A DNA stretch of 64,000 bases from the NCBI RefSeq assembly GCF_932526225.1, contig NC_064038.1:3906001-3970000 (forward strand), given 5' to 3'. Positions 44,501 to 57,461 of the stretch are shown here, one piece after another. The notes beneath the pieces were generated by a model that worked only from the letters and a program-made list of their open reading frames with translations, was not told the DNA's origin and did no database searches. The translations under genes and the position numbers were made by a program. This stretch comes from Nematostella vectensis (lineage: Eukaryota > Cnidaria > Anthozoa > Actiniaria > Edwardsiidae). Every line of letters begins with the position of its first letter. The first letter of the stretch is position 1.

Positions 44501-47500
44501 TATAGGGGGTATTCCCCTGATGACCCATTATAGGGCGTATTCCCCTGATGACCCATTATAGGGTGTATTCACCTGATGACCCATTATAGGGTGTATTCCC
44601 CTGATTACACATTATAGGGCGTATTCCCCTGATGACCCATTATAGGGTGTATTCCCCTGATGACCCATTATAGGGTGTATTCACCTGATGACCCATTATA
44701 GGGTGTATTCCCTTGATGACCCATTATAGGGTGTATTCCCCTGATGACCCATTATAGGGTGTATTCACCTGATGACCCATTATAGGGTGTATTCCCCTGA
44801 TGACCCATTATAGGGTGTATTCCCATGATGACCCATTATAAAGTGCACCCTCCTGATGACCCATTATAGGGTGTATTTCCCTGATGACCCATTATAGGGT
44901 GTATTCACCTGATGACCCATTATAGGGTGTATTTCCCTGATGACCCATTATAGGGTGTATTCCCCTGATGACCCATTATAGGGTGTATTCCCCTGATGAC
45001 CCATTATAGGGTATATTCCCCTGATGACCTATTATAGGGTGTATTCACCTGATGACCCATTATAGGGTGTAATCCCCTGATGACCTATTATAGGGTATAT
45101 TCCCCTGATGACCTATTATAGGGTGTATTCCCCTGATGACCCATTATAGGGTGTATTCACCTGACGACCCATTATAGGGTGTATTCCCCTGATGACCCAT
45201 TATAGGGTGTATTTCCCTGATGACCCATTATAGGGTGTATTCCCCTGATGACCCATTATAGGGTGTATTCCCCTGATGACCCATTATAGGGTGTAATCCC
45301 CTGATGACCCATTATAGGGTGTATTCCCCTGATGACCCATTATAGGGTGCACCCCCCTGATGACCCATTATAGGGCGTATTCCCCTGATGACCCATTATA
45401 GGGTGTATTCCCCTGATGACCCATTATAGGGTGTATTCCCCTGATGACCCATTATAGGGTGTATTCCCCTGATGACCCATTATAGGGTGTATTCCCCTGA
45501 TGACCCATTATAGGGTGTATTCCCCTGATGACCCATTATAGGGTGTATTCCCCTGATGACCCATTATAGGGTGTATTCCCCTGATGACCCATTATAGGGT
45601 GTATTCCCCTGATGACCCATTATAGGGTGTAATCCCCTGATGACCCATTATAGGGTGTATTCCCCTGATGACCCATTATAGGGTGCACCCCCCTGATGAC
45701 CCATTATAGGGCGTATTCCCCTGATGACCCATTATAGGGTGTATTCCCCTGATAACCCATTATAGGGTGTATTCCCCTGATGACCCATTATAGGGTGTAT
45801 TCACCTGATGACCCATTATAGGGTGTATTCCCCTGATAACCCATTATAGGGTGTATTCCCCTGATGACCCATTATAGGGTGTATTCACCTGATGACCCAT
45901 TATAGGGTGTATTCCCCTGATGACCCATTATAGGGTGTATTCCCCTGGTGACCCATTATAGGGTGTATTCCCCTGATGACCCATTATAAAGTGCACCCCC
46001 CTGATGACCCATTATAGGGTGTATTTCCCTGATGACCCATTATAGGGTGTATTCCCCTGATGACCCATTATAGGGTGTATTCCCCTGATGACCCATTATA
46101 GGGCGTATTCACCTGATGACCCATTATAGGGTGTATTCCCCTGATGACCCATTATAGGGTGTATTCACCTGATGACCCATTATAGGGTGTATTCCCCTGA
46201 TGACCCATTATAGGGTGTATTCCCCTGATGACCCATTATAGGGTGTATTCCCCTGATGACCCATTATAGGGTGTAATCCCCTGATGACCCATTATAGGGT
46301 GTATTCACCTGATGACCCATTATAGGGTGTATTCGCCTGATGACCCATTATAGGGTATATTCCCCTGATGACCCATTATAGGGCGTATTCCCCTGATGAC
46401 CCGTTATAGGGTATATTCCCCTGATGACCCATTATAGGGCGTATTCCCCTGATGACCCATTATAGGGTGTATTCACCTGATGACCCATTATAGGGTGTAT
46501 TCCCCTGATGACCCATTATAGGGTGTATTCCCCTGATGACCCATTATAGGGCGTATTCCCCTGATGACCCATTATAGGGTGTATTCCCCTGATGACCCAT
46601 TATAGGGTGTATTCACCTGATGACCCATTATAGGGTGTATTCCCCTGATGACCCATTATAGGGGGTATTCACCTGATGACCCATTATAGGGTGTATTCCC
46701 ATGATGACCCATTATAGGGTATATTCACCTGATGACCCATTATAGGCCTTTTCCCCTGATGACCCATTATAGGGTGTATTCCCCTGACGACCCATTATAG
46801 GGGGTATTCCCCTGATGACCCATTATAGGGCGTATTCCCCTGATGACCCATTATAGGGTGTATTCACCTGATGACCCATTATAGGGTGTATTCCCCTGAT
46901 TACACATTATAGGGCGTATTCCCCTGATGACCCATTATAGGGTGTATTCCCCTGATGACCCATTATAGGGTGTATTCACCTGATGACCCATTATAGGGTG
47001 TATTCCCCTGATGACCCATTATAGGGTGTATTCCCCTGATGACCCATTATAGGGTGTATTCACCTGATGACCCATTATAGGGTGTATTCCCCTGATGACC
47101 CATTATAGGGTGTATTCCCATGATGACCCATTATAAAGTGCACCCTCCTGATGACCCATTATAGGGTGTATTTCCCTGATGACCCATTATAGGGTGTATT
47201 CACCTGATGACCCATTATAGGGTGTATTTCCCTGATGACCCATTATAGGGTGTATTCCCCTGATGACCCATTATAGGGTGTATTCCCCTGATGACCCATT
47301 ATAGGGTATATTCCCCTGATGACCTATTATAGGGTGTATTCACCTGATGACCCATTATAGGGTGTAATCCCCTGATGACCTATCATAGGGTATATTCCCC
47401 TGATGACCTATTATAGGGTGTATTCCCCTGATGACCCATTATAGGGTGTATTCACCTGACGACCCATTATAGGGTGTATTCCCCTGATGACCCATTATAG

Positions 47501-49375
47501 GGTGTATTTCCCTGATGACCCATTATAGGGTGTATTCCCCTGATGACCCATTATAGGGTGTATTCCCCTGATGACCCATTATAGGGTGTAATCCCCTGAT
47601 GACCCATTATAGGGTGTATTCCCCTGATGACCCATTATAGGGTGCACCCCCCTGATGACCCATTATAGGGCGTATTCCCCTGATGACCCATTATAGGGTG
47701 TATTCCCCTGATGACCCATTATAGGGTGTATTCCCCTGATGACCCATTATAGGGTGTATTCCCCTGATGACCCATTATAGGGTGTATTCCCCTGATGACC
47801 CATTATAGGGTATATTCCCCTGATGACCCATTATAGGGTGTATTCCCCTGATGACCCATTATAGGGTGTATTCCCCTGATGACCCATTATAGGGTGTATT
47901 CCCCTGATGACCCATTATAGGGTGTAATCCCCTGATGACCCATTATAGGGTGTATTCCCCTGATGACCCATTATAGGGTGCACCCCCCTGATGACCCATT
48001 ATAGGGCGTATTCCCCTGATGACCCATTATAGGGTGTATTCCCCTGATGACCCATTATAGGGTGTAATCCCCTGATGACCCATTATAGGGTGTATTCCCC
48101 TGATGACCCATTATAGGGTGTATTTCCCTGATGACCCATTATAGGGTGTATTCCCCTGATGACCCATTGTAGGGTGTAATCCCCTGATGACCCATTATAG
48201 GGTGTATTCCCCTGATGACCCATTATAGGGTGCACCCCCCTGATGACCCATTATAGGGCGTATTCCCCTGATGACCCATTATAGGGTGTATTCCCCTGAT
48301 GACCCATTATAGGGTGTAATCCCCTGATGACCTATTATAGGGTGTATTCCCCTGATGACCCATTATAGGGTGTATTCCCCTGATGACCCATTATAGGGTA
48401 TATTCCCCTGATGACCCATTATAGTGTGTATTCCCCTGATGACCCATTATAGGGTGTATTCCCCTGATGACCCATTATAGGGTGTATTCCCCTGATGACC
48501 CATTATAGGGTGTATTCCCCTGATGACCCATTATAGGGTGTAATCCCCTGATGACCCATTATAGGGTGTATTCCCCTGATGACCCATTATAGGGTGCACC
48601 CCCCTGATGACCCATTATAGGGTGTATTCCCCTGATGACCCATTATAGGGTGTAATCCCCTGATGACCCATTATAGGGTGTATTCCCCTGATGACCCATT
48701 ATAGGGTGTATTTCTCTGATGACCCATTATAGGGTGTATTCCCCTGATGACCCATTATAGGGTGTAATCCCCTGATGACCCATTATAGGGTGTATTCCCC
48801 TGATGACCCATTATAGGGTGCACCCCCCTGATGACCCATTATAGGGCGTATTCCCCTGATGACCCATTATAGGGTGTATTCCCCTGATGACCCATTATAG
48901 GGTGTAATCCCCTGATGACCCATTATAGGGTGTATTCCCCTGATGACCCATTATAGGGTGTATTCCCCTGATGACCCATTATAGGGTATATTCCCCTGAT
49001 GACCCATTATAGGGTGTATTCCCCTGATGACCCATTATAGGGTGTATTCCCCTGATGACCCATTATAGGGTGTATTCCCCTGATGACCCATTATAGGGTG
49101 TATTCCCCTGATGACCCATTATAGGGTGTAATCCCCTGATGACCCATTATAGGGTGTATTCCCCTGATGACCCATTATAGGGTGCACCCCCCTGATGACC
49201 CATTATAGGGCGTATTCCCCTGATGACCCATTATAGGGGGTATTCACCTGATGACCCATTATAGGGTGTATTCCCATGATGACCCATTATAGGGCGTATT
49301 ACCCTGATGACCCATCATAGTGTGCATTACCCTGATTCATCTATTATAAGGTGCAAGCTCCATAAACCATTATAA
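38540..49375. repeat. 10.8-kb satellite, 28-bp unit, ~2.3-kb higher-order repeat
   Basis: About 380 copies of TGACCCATTATAGGGTGTAT then TCCCCTGA. Variants recur at fixed distances: TAAAGTGCACCCTCC at 39782 and 42078 (2296 apart) and at 44839 and 47134 (2295); AAAGTGCACCCCCC before a TTTCCC unit at about 41407, 43692 and 45988. This gives a higher-order repeat of 82 units (82 x 28 = 2296). A finer one of 12 units (336 bp) is seen at 45348/45684 and 47642/47978. The left end (38540-38690) and right end (49290-49375) are degenerate. No gene is present inside. Confidence 0.97.
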
Positions 49376-49700
49376 TTTAGCCCTAGAATAAAATCAGGGG
49401 GTACAATGTGAAAGCCTCCAGTAGTTATTTTTCTTTGAGACCTTGGATAAGTTGTTCAGTTTCATTTCTCTACTTTTCCCTTTAAAATATAACATTCCAC
49501 GCACAGGCATGAATTGCTTTAACACAAGTACACAATTTCTATTTACATTTATTTTTCATTTTCAACTCAGCAGCCTTTCCTTGGTGTCTAAGGTTCTCAA
49601 ACCAAAAAATACAGGTATTACACCCAGGGCAGGTGTACACAAGACCCTCATACTAAAAATTTAATGTTGTACAAGGAAAAAAATGGCAGCTTAGTTGTTT
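49376..49700. other. AT-rich spacer
   Basis: No recognised exon. The short plus-strand open frame at 49443-49664 has no family features. It probably lies downstream of, or within, the 3' region of the SUGP1-like gene. Confidence 0.35.
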
Positions 49701-50140
49701 CTTCTGCGATAGTCTCTTCACTGTCACAGTCTTTTATTGTCATGGTATCTATATCATCACAGTGTCTGAATTGTCACAGTCTCTATATTGTCATGGTCTC
49801 TTCATTGCAATGGTCTCTTCATTGCAATGGTCTCTTAATTGTCACTGTGTTTTTATTGTCAAAGTCTCTTAATTGTCACGGTCTCTTAATTGTCAAAGTC
49901 TCTTAATTGTCACTGTCTCTTAATTGTCAAAGTCTCTTAATTGTCACGGTCTCTTAATTGTCAAAGTCTCTTAATTGTCACTGTGTTTTTATTGTCAAAG
50001 TCTCTTAATTGTCAAAGTCTCTTTATTGTCATGTTCTCTATATTGTCATGGTCCCTTCATTGTTACGGTCTCTTCTTTGTCACAGTCTCCTCATTGCAAC
50101 AGTCTATTGGTTGCCATGATCTCTTGGTTGCCATGGTATC
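49700..50140. repeat. 17-bp minisatellite downstream of SUGP1-like gene
   Basis: About 25 units around GTCTCTTAATTGTCAAA, GTCTCTTAATTGTCACG and GTCTCTTCATTGCAATG. It begins about 40 bp beyond the SUGP1-like stop codon at 50178, so it probably lies in the 3' UTR. Confidence 0.9.
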
Positions 50141-50177
50141 TTTGTTGTCATGCCTCTCTTCATTGCATTTTGGACTA

Positions 50178-53100
50178 TCAGTAGTAAGGTCTACGAGGGT
50201 TATTCTGAAAGATAAAAATCACAAGTAAACAGATATATTTTTCACTATTTTCAATTAGACAAACAAAAAGCAAATCTGTTCAAATTGCACAGGATTCAGA
50301 AGGTCGGATATTGTTATATGAGAGAGAATAGGTAATTGGGAAGTGTGTGGATGGAGGAGCATGCAGAATGGAGATTGAGGAGGGGGGTGGTAGAGGGTAT
50401 GAAGAATGGTGAACAGGGAGGGGCAGAGAAGCATAGGGATGGATGGAGGCATTGAGAAGGGGGGTGGGGGAGGGGGGATAGATAGAGAGATACTCACTAG
50501 TGGGTTTGGCCTGAACTTGTATGCTAGCATCATTCTCTTGCGGTACATCTCAAACTCATCATCTTGTTCTTCTATCTCTCCCACAGGAGCCTCTCCCAGA
50601 CCACCTATTTCCCCTGGAGTACGGCCCCTTCAATCAAATAATTAATTATAATGTAATCAAGGGAATGATTGCAACCAAGTTCTCTAAACTATTTCATAGC
50701 ACCATGCCAATTATTTATCTATATAGATATTGTTACAGCAGAGCCAAAGTTCACTCTATGTTGTATCAATCAAAAGTAACAAGAGGTTATCAGGTTCAAT
50801 AACTCTTTGTTTGCTGGAGGGTCATTAATCATGTTCACACACAAGCTTATACACTTTTCTGTGCATGCACAGGCTCACAGCACATGACTAAAGCTGTGAT
50901 TTGTGAAATATTTCAAAAATTAAGAAAATACTCACTCTTCAATAGGAGTTGTAATTCATTGCCTTTTTGAATCAAGACCTCTCCCCTCCTCAGGACCTCA
51001 GAGTACTATTCATTTGTCAATAGGCACTGTAATTCATTCTCCTTTTGAACCTATACCTCCCCCCTCTTCAGGTTCTCTGCTTCTTACTCTTCAGGAGCTC
51101 TCCTTACTACTCTCACACACTACAGTACGTACTTGTCAATAGGTGCTGTAATTCCTTGACCTTTTGAACCAAGACCTTTCCCCTCTTCCCATCCAGCCTT
51201 TTTTAGCATCTGGTAACCAATGTTGTCCTCTGTCAGCTTGAACTCCGCATAGTCTGACAAGTCGATGTCCTCCAGACCCTTCTCTCCCTTGACTTGCTTT
51301 ACTTTGGCAATAAATTTCTTCAGTTCATCAGGGGGAAGAAAGTCACCTATGTGGTGCTTGCCCTGTGCCTGCTCTGTGAGTTTTTTCGCTTCCTCTGAGA
51401 GAAGAACAAAATGGAAAATTACTTAAACATATTTCTTTTTATTGGTCAGGACTTTTTTTCTGTGAAAAAAACTTGACTATATGACTCAAAAGAATTTTAT
51501 TAAATTGTAATTTAGGGGGGAGCCTTGGGGGACTAATTACCGCAATGCAGCACATAAAATTCGGAAATATTGCAAACTGCACAGGAGGTTATAAAGAGCA
51601 TGCACAACACCCCAACCTTTTTTCAGGTTTCATTATCCTGTACTATGGTCAAATCCCGCGCACTGCAGGACTAATAAACACCACAACCTTTTTTCAGGTT
51701 TCATCATCCTGTACTATGGTCAAATCCCGCACACTGCAGGACTAATAAACACAACATTATTTTATTTTTTACCGCAATACTGCTGTTTAAAAAGCAAAAT
51801 CTTGAATCTTGCAGTGTTTTGAAATACTGCATCATTGTCCGTTCTTGGCTCTTTTACTACAATATCGTACAAAAGAGGCCAATATCGCAATACCTCAAAA
51901 CCCACGTCCCCTCTTATTTGGTGGCCAGTAAAGCTAATTTCCTGTTGTTTTAAAATAGCTACATTCAATGCAATAATTAACCATCAATGGTGAGAAGCGG
52001 TTTCCCATCCTTGAGGAGCAGGACAAATATAACTTGACATTAGCCTGGGTGATATGGTTACATGTTATGAAAGAGATAATTTTAATCTGTCATGAAACCA
52101 ATTAAAGAGACAAACATATAATATCTCACCAGCTGTTTTCCACATTTCCATCTTCCTCCTCTTGTGCTCCCATGTTCCTTCTTCATCGATCTCCTCATCA
52201 GAATCATACTCATACTTGGGCTTGTTAGCTTTGGCACTAGCTGCCGCTTTAGCTGCAGCCCTCTTAGCCAGGATGCGGAAATAGACTGATTGAATCTAGA
52301 GGATGCAAACAGGAATGCGATGACTCAAAGCAATCAATGTGTACAGTAGTTTCAGAAAATATCCAAATATCCATACCCCTCCCCCTTGAGAGGATTGGAA
52401 ATTCCAGGGGGTGGGGGGTTCAAACACCCAGTAATTTCCAGGGGGGGGGGGGGTAAATGCCCTTTTTCCTTAACAGTAACTGTATTTTTTTTCAGGGGGT
52501 TGGAAATTCCAGAGGGATGGGGGGTCATACCTCCGGGGGTATGGATATTTTCTGGAACTACACAATACTCATACAGGGCTTCTGGAATTACGCAGAAAAA
52601 AAACCAAAATTACGTGGGACTTTTTGCACAATTACGCGCTAACTTACGCAGAAATTTAATGATTACATGCTAAATTACGCAGGATTGTGCAATACATTTT
52701 TCTATAAAAATCAAAATTTTGCGGGATTTTTTTACTTAATTATGCACTAATTTAAACGGAATATCAACTGATATGCCTAAACTACATTTTGTACTGAAGG
52801 AAAGCTTGAAATAACTTGAAAAAGTTTATTTTTTGCATGAAAATATCTTAGGCGAGTGTCCATTGGCTCTAGCCACCAGCCAATTAAAAATGGTATTCTA
52901 TTATTAGTCCTAGGCCTTCGCAGTTTAGCAAAAAAACACCTAGTCATTTTATTTGTTGTTTTCGAATTCGGTTCAAAATATTGCACTCTTACGAAGAATA
53001 TCTGCCTTTTTTACCAGAAATAGAGGTAAGAACCCTAAAAAAACACATCAGCTGTGCACTTAAATGTTTTGTCTTTCAAAATTTAGCCAAATTACGCGGA

Positions 53101-56100
53101 AATTTGTCGATTATGCGGATAACGCGGAGAAAGCCAAATTATGCGCTTCCGCAGAAGTGTGTAATTCCAGAAGCCCTGCTCATACACAAACAGTAGAATT
53201 AAATTACACACAGAAAGAAATACTGGCTTAGGTTGAATCATGTATAAATAGAGGTTATTGAACAGTTAATTGTGTAATATGGCCACATATTTTTTTAAAG
53301 CTCAGCATCCATAAAATACAGCTAAATGTATTATATGACAAAAACAGACTCAAAGTACTTTAAAGAAGGGCCTGTGGTATAGAAGGTGTAAAACTGGGCC
53401 AATATATTATTTTCGCCAGACCAAGTGCTGGGCTGCTATTTTCTATTTGCCCGCCCAGAGCCTCCTCGCTTCGTTCTTGGCAGCATTTTGGCTGGGCATC
53501 ACTGGAGGAGATAAGTCTGGAGGCTCTGATACCCAGGGTTCTGATTTACTCAATTATTAAAAAAAGGTCTTATATTTTTTCTTTTAATTACAGTACCGCT
53601 CGCGAACATAGGGACACTGTTTGCGAAACTTTCGCGAAATTTGCAAACATATAGACTATTCGCGAACAGATGCAAAATAAACGGTTTGACGAACAGTAAC
53701 GTGTGATCCAGGGCTTAATAACAGCTAGAACAGCGAGAAGCCATTTATTTGACAAAGACTTCGAAGGATATCAAGCGATCGGCATTCCTTCTCCCGTGTT
53801 TATAACAAGTATTTGTCAAATAGAATTTCAAAATTCTTCGCTAGCAGTTTTCACACATTCGAAAATCATTGAAGAACATCAAGCGACTGCATTCCGATCG
53901 CTTGTTGGACATGGCATTGTGTGTAATACAAGTATTTGTTAAAGAAATGGCTTCCCACTGCTCAAAAGTATTCACTAGCAGTTGTCACATTCCACAATCT
54001 TCAAAGAATATCAAGCGATAGACATTCCTTCCCTCTTCGAGGCAAGCTTTTGAGGATGAACTAACTAACTTTTTTGCCTGTGTCTGCCCTCGTAAATCCA
54101 CGATCGAATCCTTCGCATGCTTTGGCTTTCATCCGCTATCTTAATCGTCTTTATTTCTCAAACTTGAAAGTGTCTTGTCTACAAATAATTAAACTGAAGG
54201 CATATAAGACTATAACTGAATTTGTTGTTTCTGATTTTAACGATAACCATAGCTCTCAGCTGACTTTTACATGAACAATTTATTTGAATCGCTTTCAGAA
54301 CTCATGTATGTATTTTAAGTGAGTATCAGTAAGTCTTCCGTTACACGGTACGAGTTCCCGTTTGTCAAACGGTTTGTCCCGGCTGTTCGCTAACGCCGTT
54401 CGCGAATTTCGCGAACATATGTCCGAGAGCGGTACTGTGGTTGTTTTTTTTTGTTTCGGTAAATAGGCAACACCTACTCTTACTGTCGAATCCGTTGTAT
54501 TGCGACCCCCGTTTTCAAACCACGATTTGTTTTGGTTTTCTGTTCTGTCAGAAAAACCATTCTGAGCTAATCAAAGTCTTGCTTTGTGCACTTTCCTGGC
54601 TATCCTCTGGACGAAAATCAGACAGAAAGCAGACAAGTCGCGACAGAAAGCCAGGCAACTGCACTAGGCGAGAGATGGCAAGAATCTGATTGGCTAAGAA
54701 TAACTTGACTGGTGGAACAGAAAATCCCAAACGACAAAAACAAATCGATGTTTTGAAAATGCTGCGTTGCGATACAATGAATTCGACAGTAAGTAATAAG
54801 CTCTGCTTATCTTATTTGCAGTCTCCATCTTCCTTCACTCCAAGTTCATTACCTCTTCTTGTTCTTTTCTCTGCCTTTCTCTCTCGTTAATCTCCTCCTG
54901 ACTCATACCGATACTGTGCTCTAGTGCCAAAGATGCCGCAATTCTTGCTGCCTCTATTGCTGCAGGGTCCAGAACTTTGAGAGGTGCTGGTGATTTAGCA
55001 GCAGAAGATCCACGTTCAGTTGTTTCTCCCCAGCGGCTTTTTCGTTTTCTTTTTCTCTCAACAGAGCCAGAGGGGTTTGCACTACAGGGACACAATAACA
55101 AGATGAGTTTAGATTAGATTTAAGTTGACAGGTGACTTGTATAGATCTTCCCCTTCCCATAGCCTGTTCCATGGAAAAGAGTGTGTGGTGCCTTATGGGT
55201 ACGAAAGGGGGCAAGGCCAGAATATCATATTTGATGATGATATTTTCATAGTAAATAAAACATTAAAAAAATTCTTGAAAAAGTTATTGTAGGTCAAAAA
55301 CATTGACAAAGAAATAGGGGTTATTTGCTGTGTTACCGTGACAGCTAAAAAAAATGAATACTATTTTATTCAAAATAGATCATGTTTATTTTTGGTAATT
55401 TTTTTCCTGCAAGGCGCGAACATCATATTTGATGATTATATTTTTGAGAGTACACTGAGTGAAGTTGGCTAATCAAACTTTCCCCCTTTCATACCGGCAC
55501 TGCACACTTTTATCTATGGAACGGGCTAAGAATATACAGTTCTTAAAACTGCTATCCCCAGGTGGACTCCCCTCAGATCAAACTGAGCTGATCTTACTCT
55601 TTCCTGGGATATAAAGGGACTACACTCAGATATCCCACCCTGGGATATCAAATTCTTCCCAAAGATGACTTCCCTCAGATCCAACAGAGCTTATGAACTG
55701 TATATTTCTTCCCTCAGGTAAGACTCATCAGCTTCTTCTCTGAGGTATACAACTCTTGAAAACACTATTTGCTCAGATATAGCTCCATAAATAAAATCCT
55801 GTCATTTAAAAGTACCTGTTACTTGGTCCATCTCTACTGGTAGATGGTAGTCCAGGCGTGCTGGAGCCCATGAGCACATGAGGAGGTGGACGAGGAGTCT
55901 GTACTTCTGAAGGGGGAACTTAATGACAAGCCATAAGACAAAGCCAGCAGAGAACAGTATACTGCTGTTTGCTAGCCAGAACAACCAAACAAACATAACG
56001 ATGGGAATTTAGTACTAGATACAGTATAACCCCATAAGTCATAAGACAAAGCAAGCAGAGAACAGTTTACTAATGAAACAAACACAACGATAGGAGTTTA

Positions 56101-57461
56101 GTACTAGATATTACCCCACAAGTCATAAGACAAGGCCAGCATAGAAGAGTATGCTGCCGTATGTTAGCCAAAACAACCAGAACAACAGGTGCTATCAAAT
56201 ACAGAAAATTTGGCCACTTTTGCCCTTGGGTCGTAAAACATTGAAGAAATTGTAGGACAAAGTTCTTGCATTCCAACACATCGGCGAATAAATACTATTT
56301 CTTTCAAAATAGATAAGAGCAAAAACTTGTAGCTGGAATAAAAATAACAAAGTGACAAAAAATGAAATAGGTACGAACTAACACAATCACCTCATTAATT
56401 TTTTTAGACGATTTATTACTTGATATTTTGTTTTATTAAGACAAAGCAATATATAACTGAAATAAATAACATTTCCAGTATATCAAATGGTCCTTAAAAT
56501 TTCACAGTTGCCCTTGAATAATTGCTTCTCAGCCAACTGTTTTTTTTTTGTACAATTTCTCATCATTTGATACAGTATTTTCTGGCAATATCCTAGCTGA
56601 CAGAAGAAATTTATTTACTAATTATCGCCTGTTGTTATTAAGCAGGTTATCACTAGTTTTACTTTTGGTCATTTTTTCCATTATTATTTCGCCTGCATTA
56701 CTTGTTATATGTACTTTGCGAATCACTCTAAATTATGATTACGGCTGAGTTCACCAGAACGGCTTCCTAGCTCTTTGCAATGTTAAATGAGGAGCAACTA
56801 AAGAATAAAGGGCCAATGGAGCTTCACACCTCAATTTCTATGGAACGAGCCAGTAAATACAATAAAAATGCAAATAAGTAAGTTTGGATTGGGCCCTGAA
56901 TTCTTTAGTAAGCTCAATGATTGGGGATTGATGAATATAAACTTATTTGTCTAATTTTTACGAAATTATAAAATCTAGTGTTCCCTGAAGGTCGGGTATC
57001 TAGACACCATGATATAAAATATAGTAATATAAGAACTTATTACTTAATCAAGTTAAATGAGTAAGTAAAAGTTATGCAGTATCAATCAAATTACCATCAA
57101 TGTTGTCTTCTTTCTCAAACACATCTCCAAGATTAGATGTAGTTGGTTTTGGGGTCGTAGGCTTTCTCAAAGTTGACATTTTTATACTGAGTGCAGGTCT
57201 ATTGTTACTGCTTGTCTGAGATGAGGGTGTCGTATTTTTGTTCGTGTTTTGTTGCATAGCTTTGAATCTTGCAAGAAAGCTACCGTCGTTAGTGAACATG
57301 CTCGAATTCGACGCAGCATGTTCGTTTGATTTTGCTGGTTCTGGCTGTGGCGATTGTTGGTCTTTTTCTTTCTTTTTTTGCTGTAATCTTTGTAATAACT
57401 CTTGTTTTTTTTCTTCTACAGTTTTTGTCTGGTTTGATATTCCCCACGCTCTCGACGCCAT
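50178..57461 (-). CDS. SUGP1: SUGP1-like G-patch splicing factor, 7 exons, no SURP exon visible
   Basis: Exons 57461-57095, 55918-55816, 55081-54853, 52295-52130, 51394-51133, 50627-50498 and 50204-50178; 1284 nt, 427 residues, all phases closing. Matches to SUGP1 in order: N-terminal [26 protein letters not shown]; a helical basic stretch before [34 protein letters not shown]; the G-patch ([20 protein letters not shown]); [20 protein letters not shown]; and a nine-codon last exon NNPRRPYY-stop. SUGP1 recognises branch-point complexes with SF3B1 and recruits DHX15 through its G-patch. Vertebrate SUGP1 has two SURP domains between the N-terminus and the KRKRKSRWG block. Here exon 1 joins in phase to a proline-rich exon and I find no SURP sequence in the 1.2-kb intron. 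Human SUGP1 is about 645 residues. Confidence 0.87.
50933..51075 (-). pseudogene. Two decayed copies of the 3' end of the G-patch exon
   Basis: Intron sequence at about 51011-51075 and 50933-51000 matches the last ~56 coding bases of exon 5 (51133 upward, coding [18 protein letters not shown]). Both copies share a TGA in place of the exon's GGA. The nearer copy has lost the donor GT; the farther one ends in a consensus GTGAGT. Confidence 0.75.
51560..51755. repeat. ~89-bp tandem duplication in SUGP1-like intron
   Basis: The block CAACCTTTTTTCAGGTTTCA through GCAGGACTAATAAACAC occurs twice in a row (starting about 51613 and 51682) with few differences. Confidence 0.75.
52380..52520. repeat. 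Repeated GGAAATTCCAG / poly-G motif
   Basis: GGTTGGAAATTCCAGAGGG-like blocks occur at about 52395 and 52498, with poly-G runs. This is low-complexity DNA next to the inverted-repeat element at 52574. Confidence 0.5.
52574..53178. mobile_element. 605-bp terminal-inverted-repeat element
   Basis: Begins CAGGGCTTCTGGAATTAC and ends with its exact reverse complement (18 bp perfect). CTCATA flanks both ends (52568-52573 and 53179-53184). The inside is AT-rich with many ATTACGC/GCGTAAT motifs and no transposase. The CAGGG terminus suggests a hAT-like non-autonomous element, though hAT duplications are usually 8 bp. It lies in the large SUGP1-like intron 3. Confidence 0.8.
53591..54437. mobile_element. 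847-bp terminal-inverted-repeat element
   Basis: Starts CAGTACCGCTCGCGAACATA and ends with the reverse complement of CAGTACCGCTCTCGGACATA (18 of 20 matching). Inside are three diverged copies of a ~130-bp segment around ATCAAGCGAT (near 53770, 53880, 54010). Subterminal GCGAAC motifs repeat at both ends. No transposase frame. No clear target duplication was found. Confidence 0.7.
55925..56190. repeat. Three-copy ~80-110 bp tandem repeat in SUGP1-like intron 1
   Basis: CCATAAGACAAAGCCAGCAG, then GAACAGT and a TTTAGTACTAGAT block, recurs from about 55930, 56038 and 56116. It begins immediately next to the acceptor of exon 2. Confidence 0.75.

Noticed and set aside
38540-49375. CRISPR-like array of 28-bp repeats
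   Set aside because: There are no unique spacers between units, and the setting is a eukaryotic genome; it is a head-to-tail satellite.
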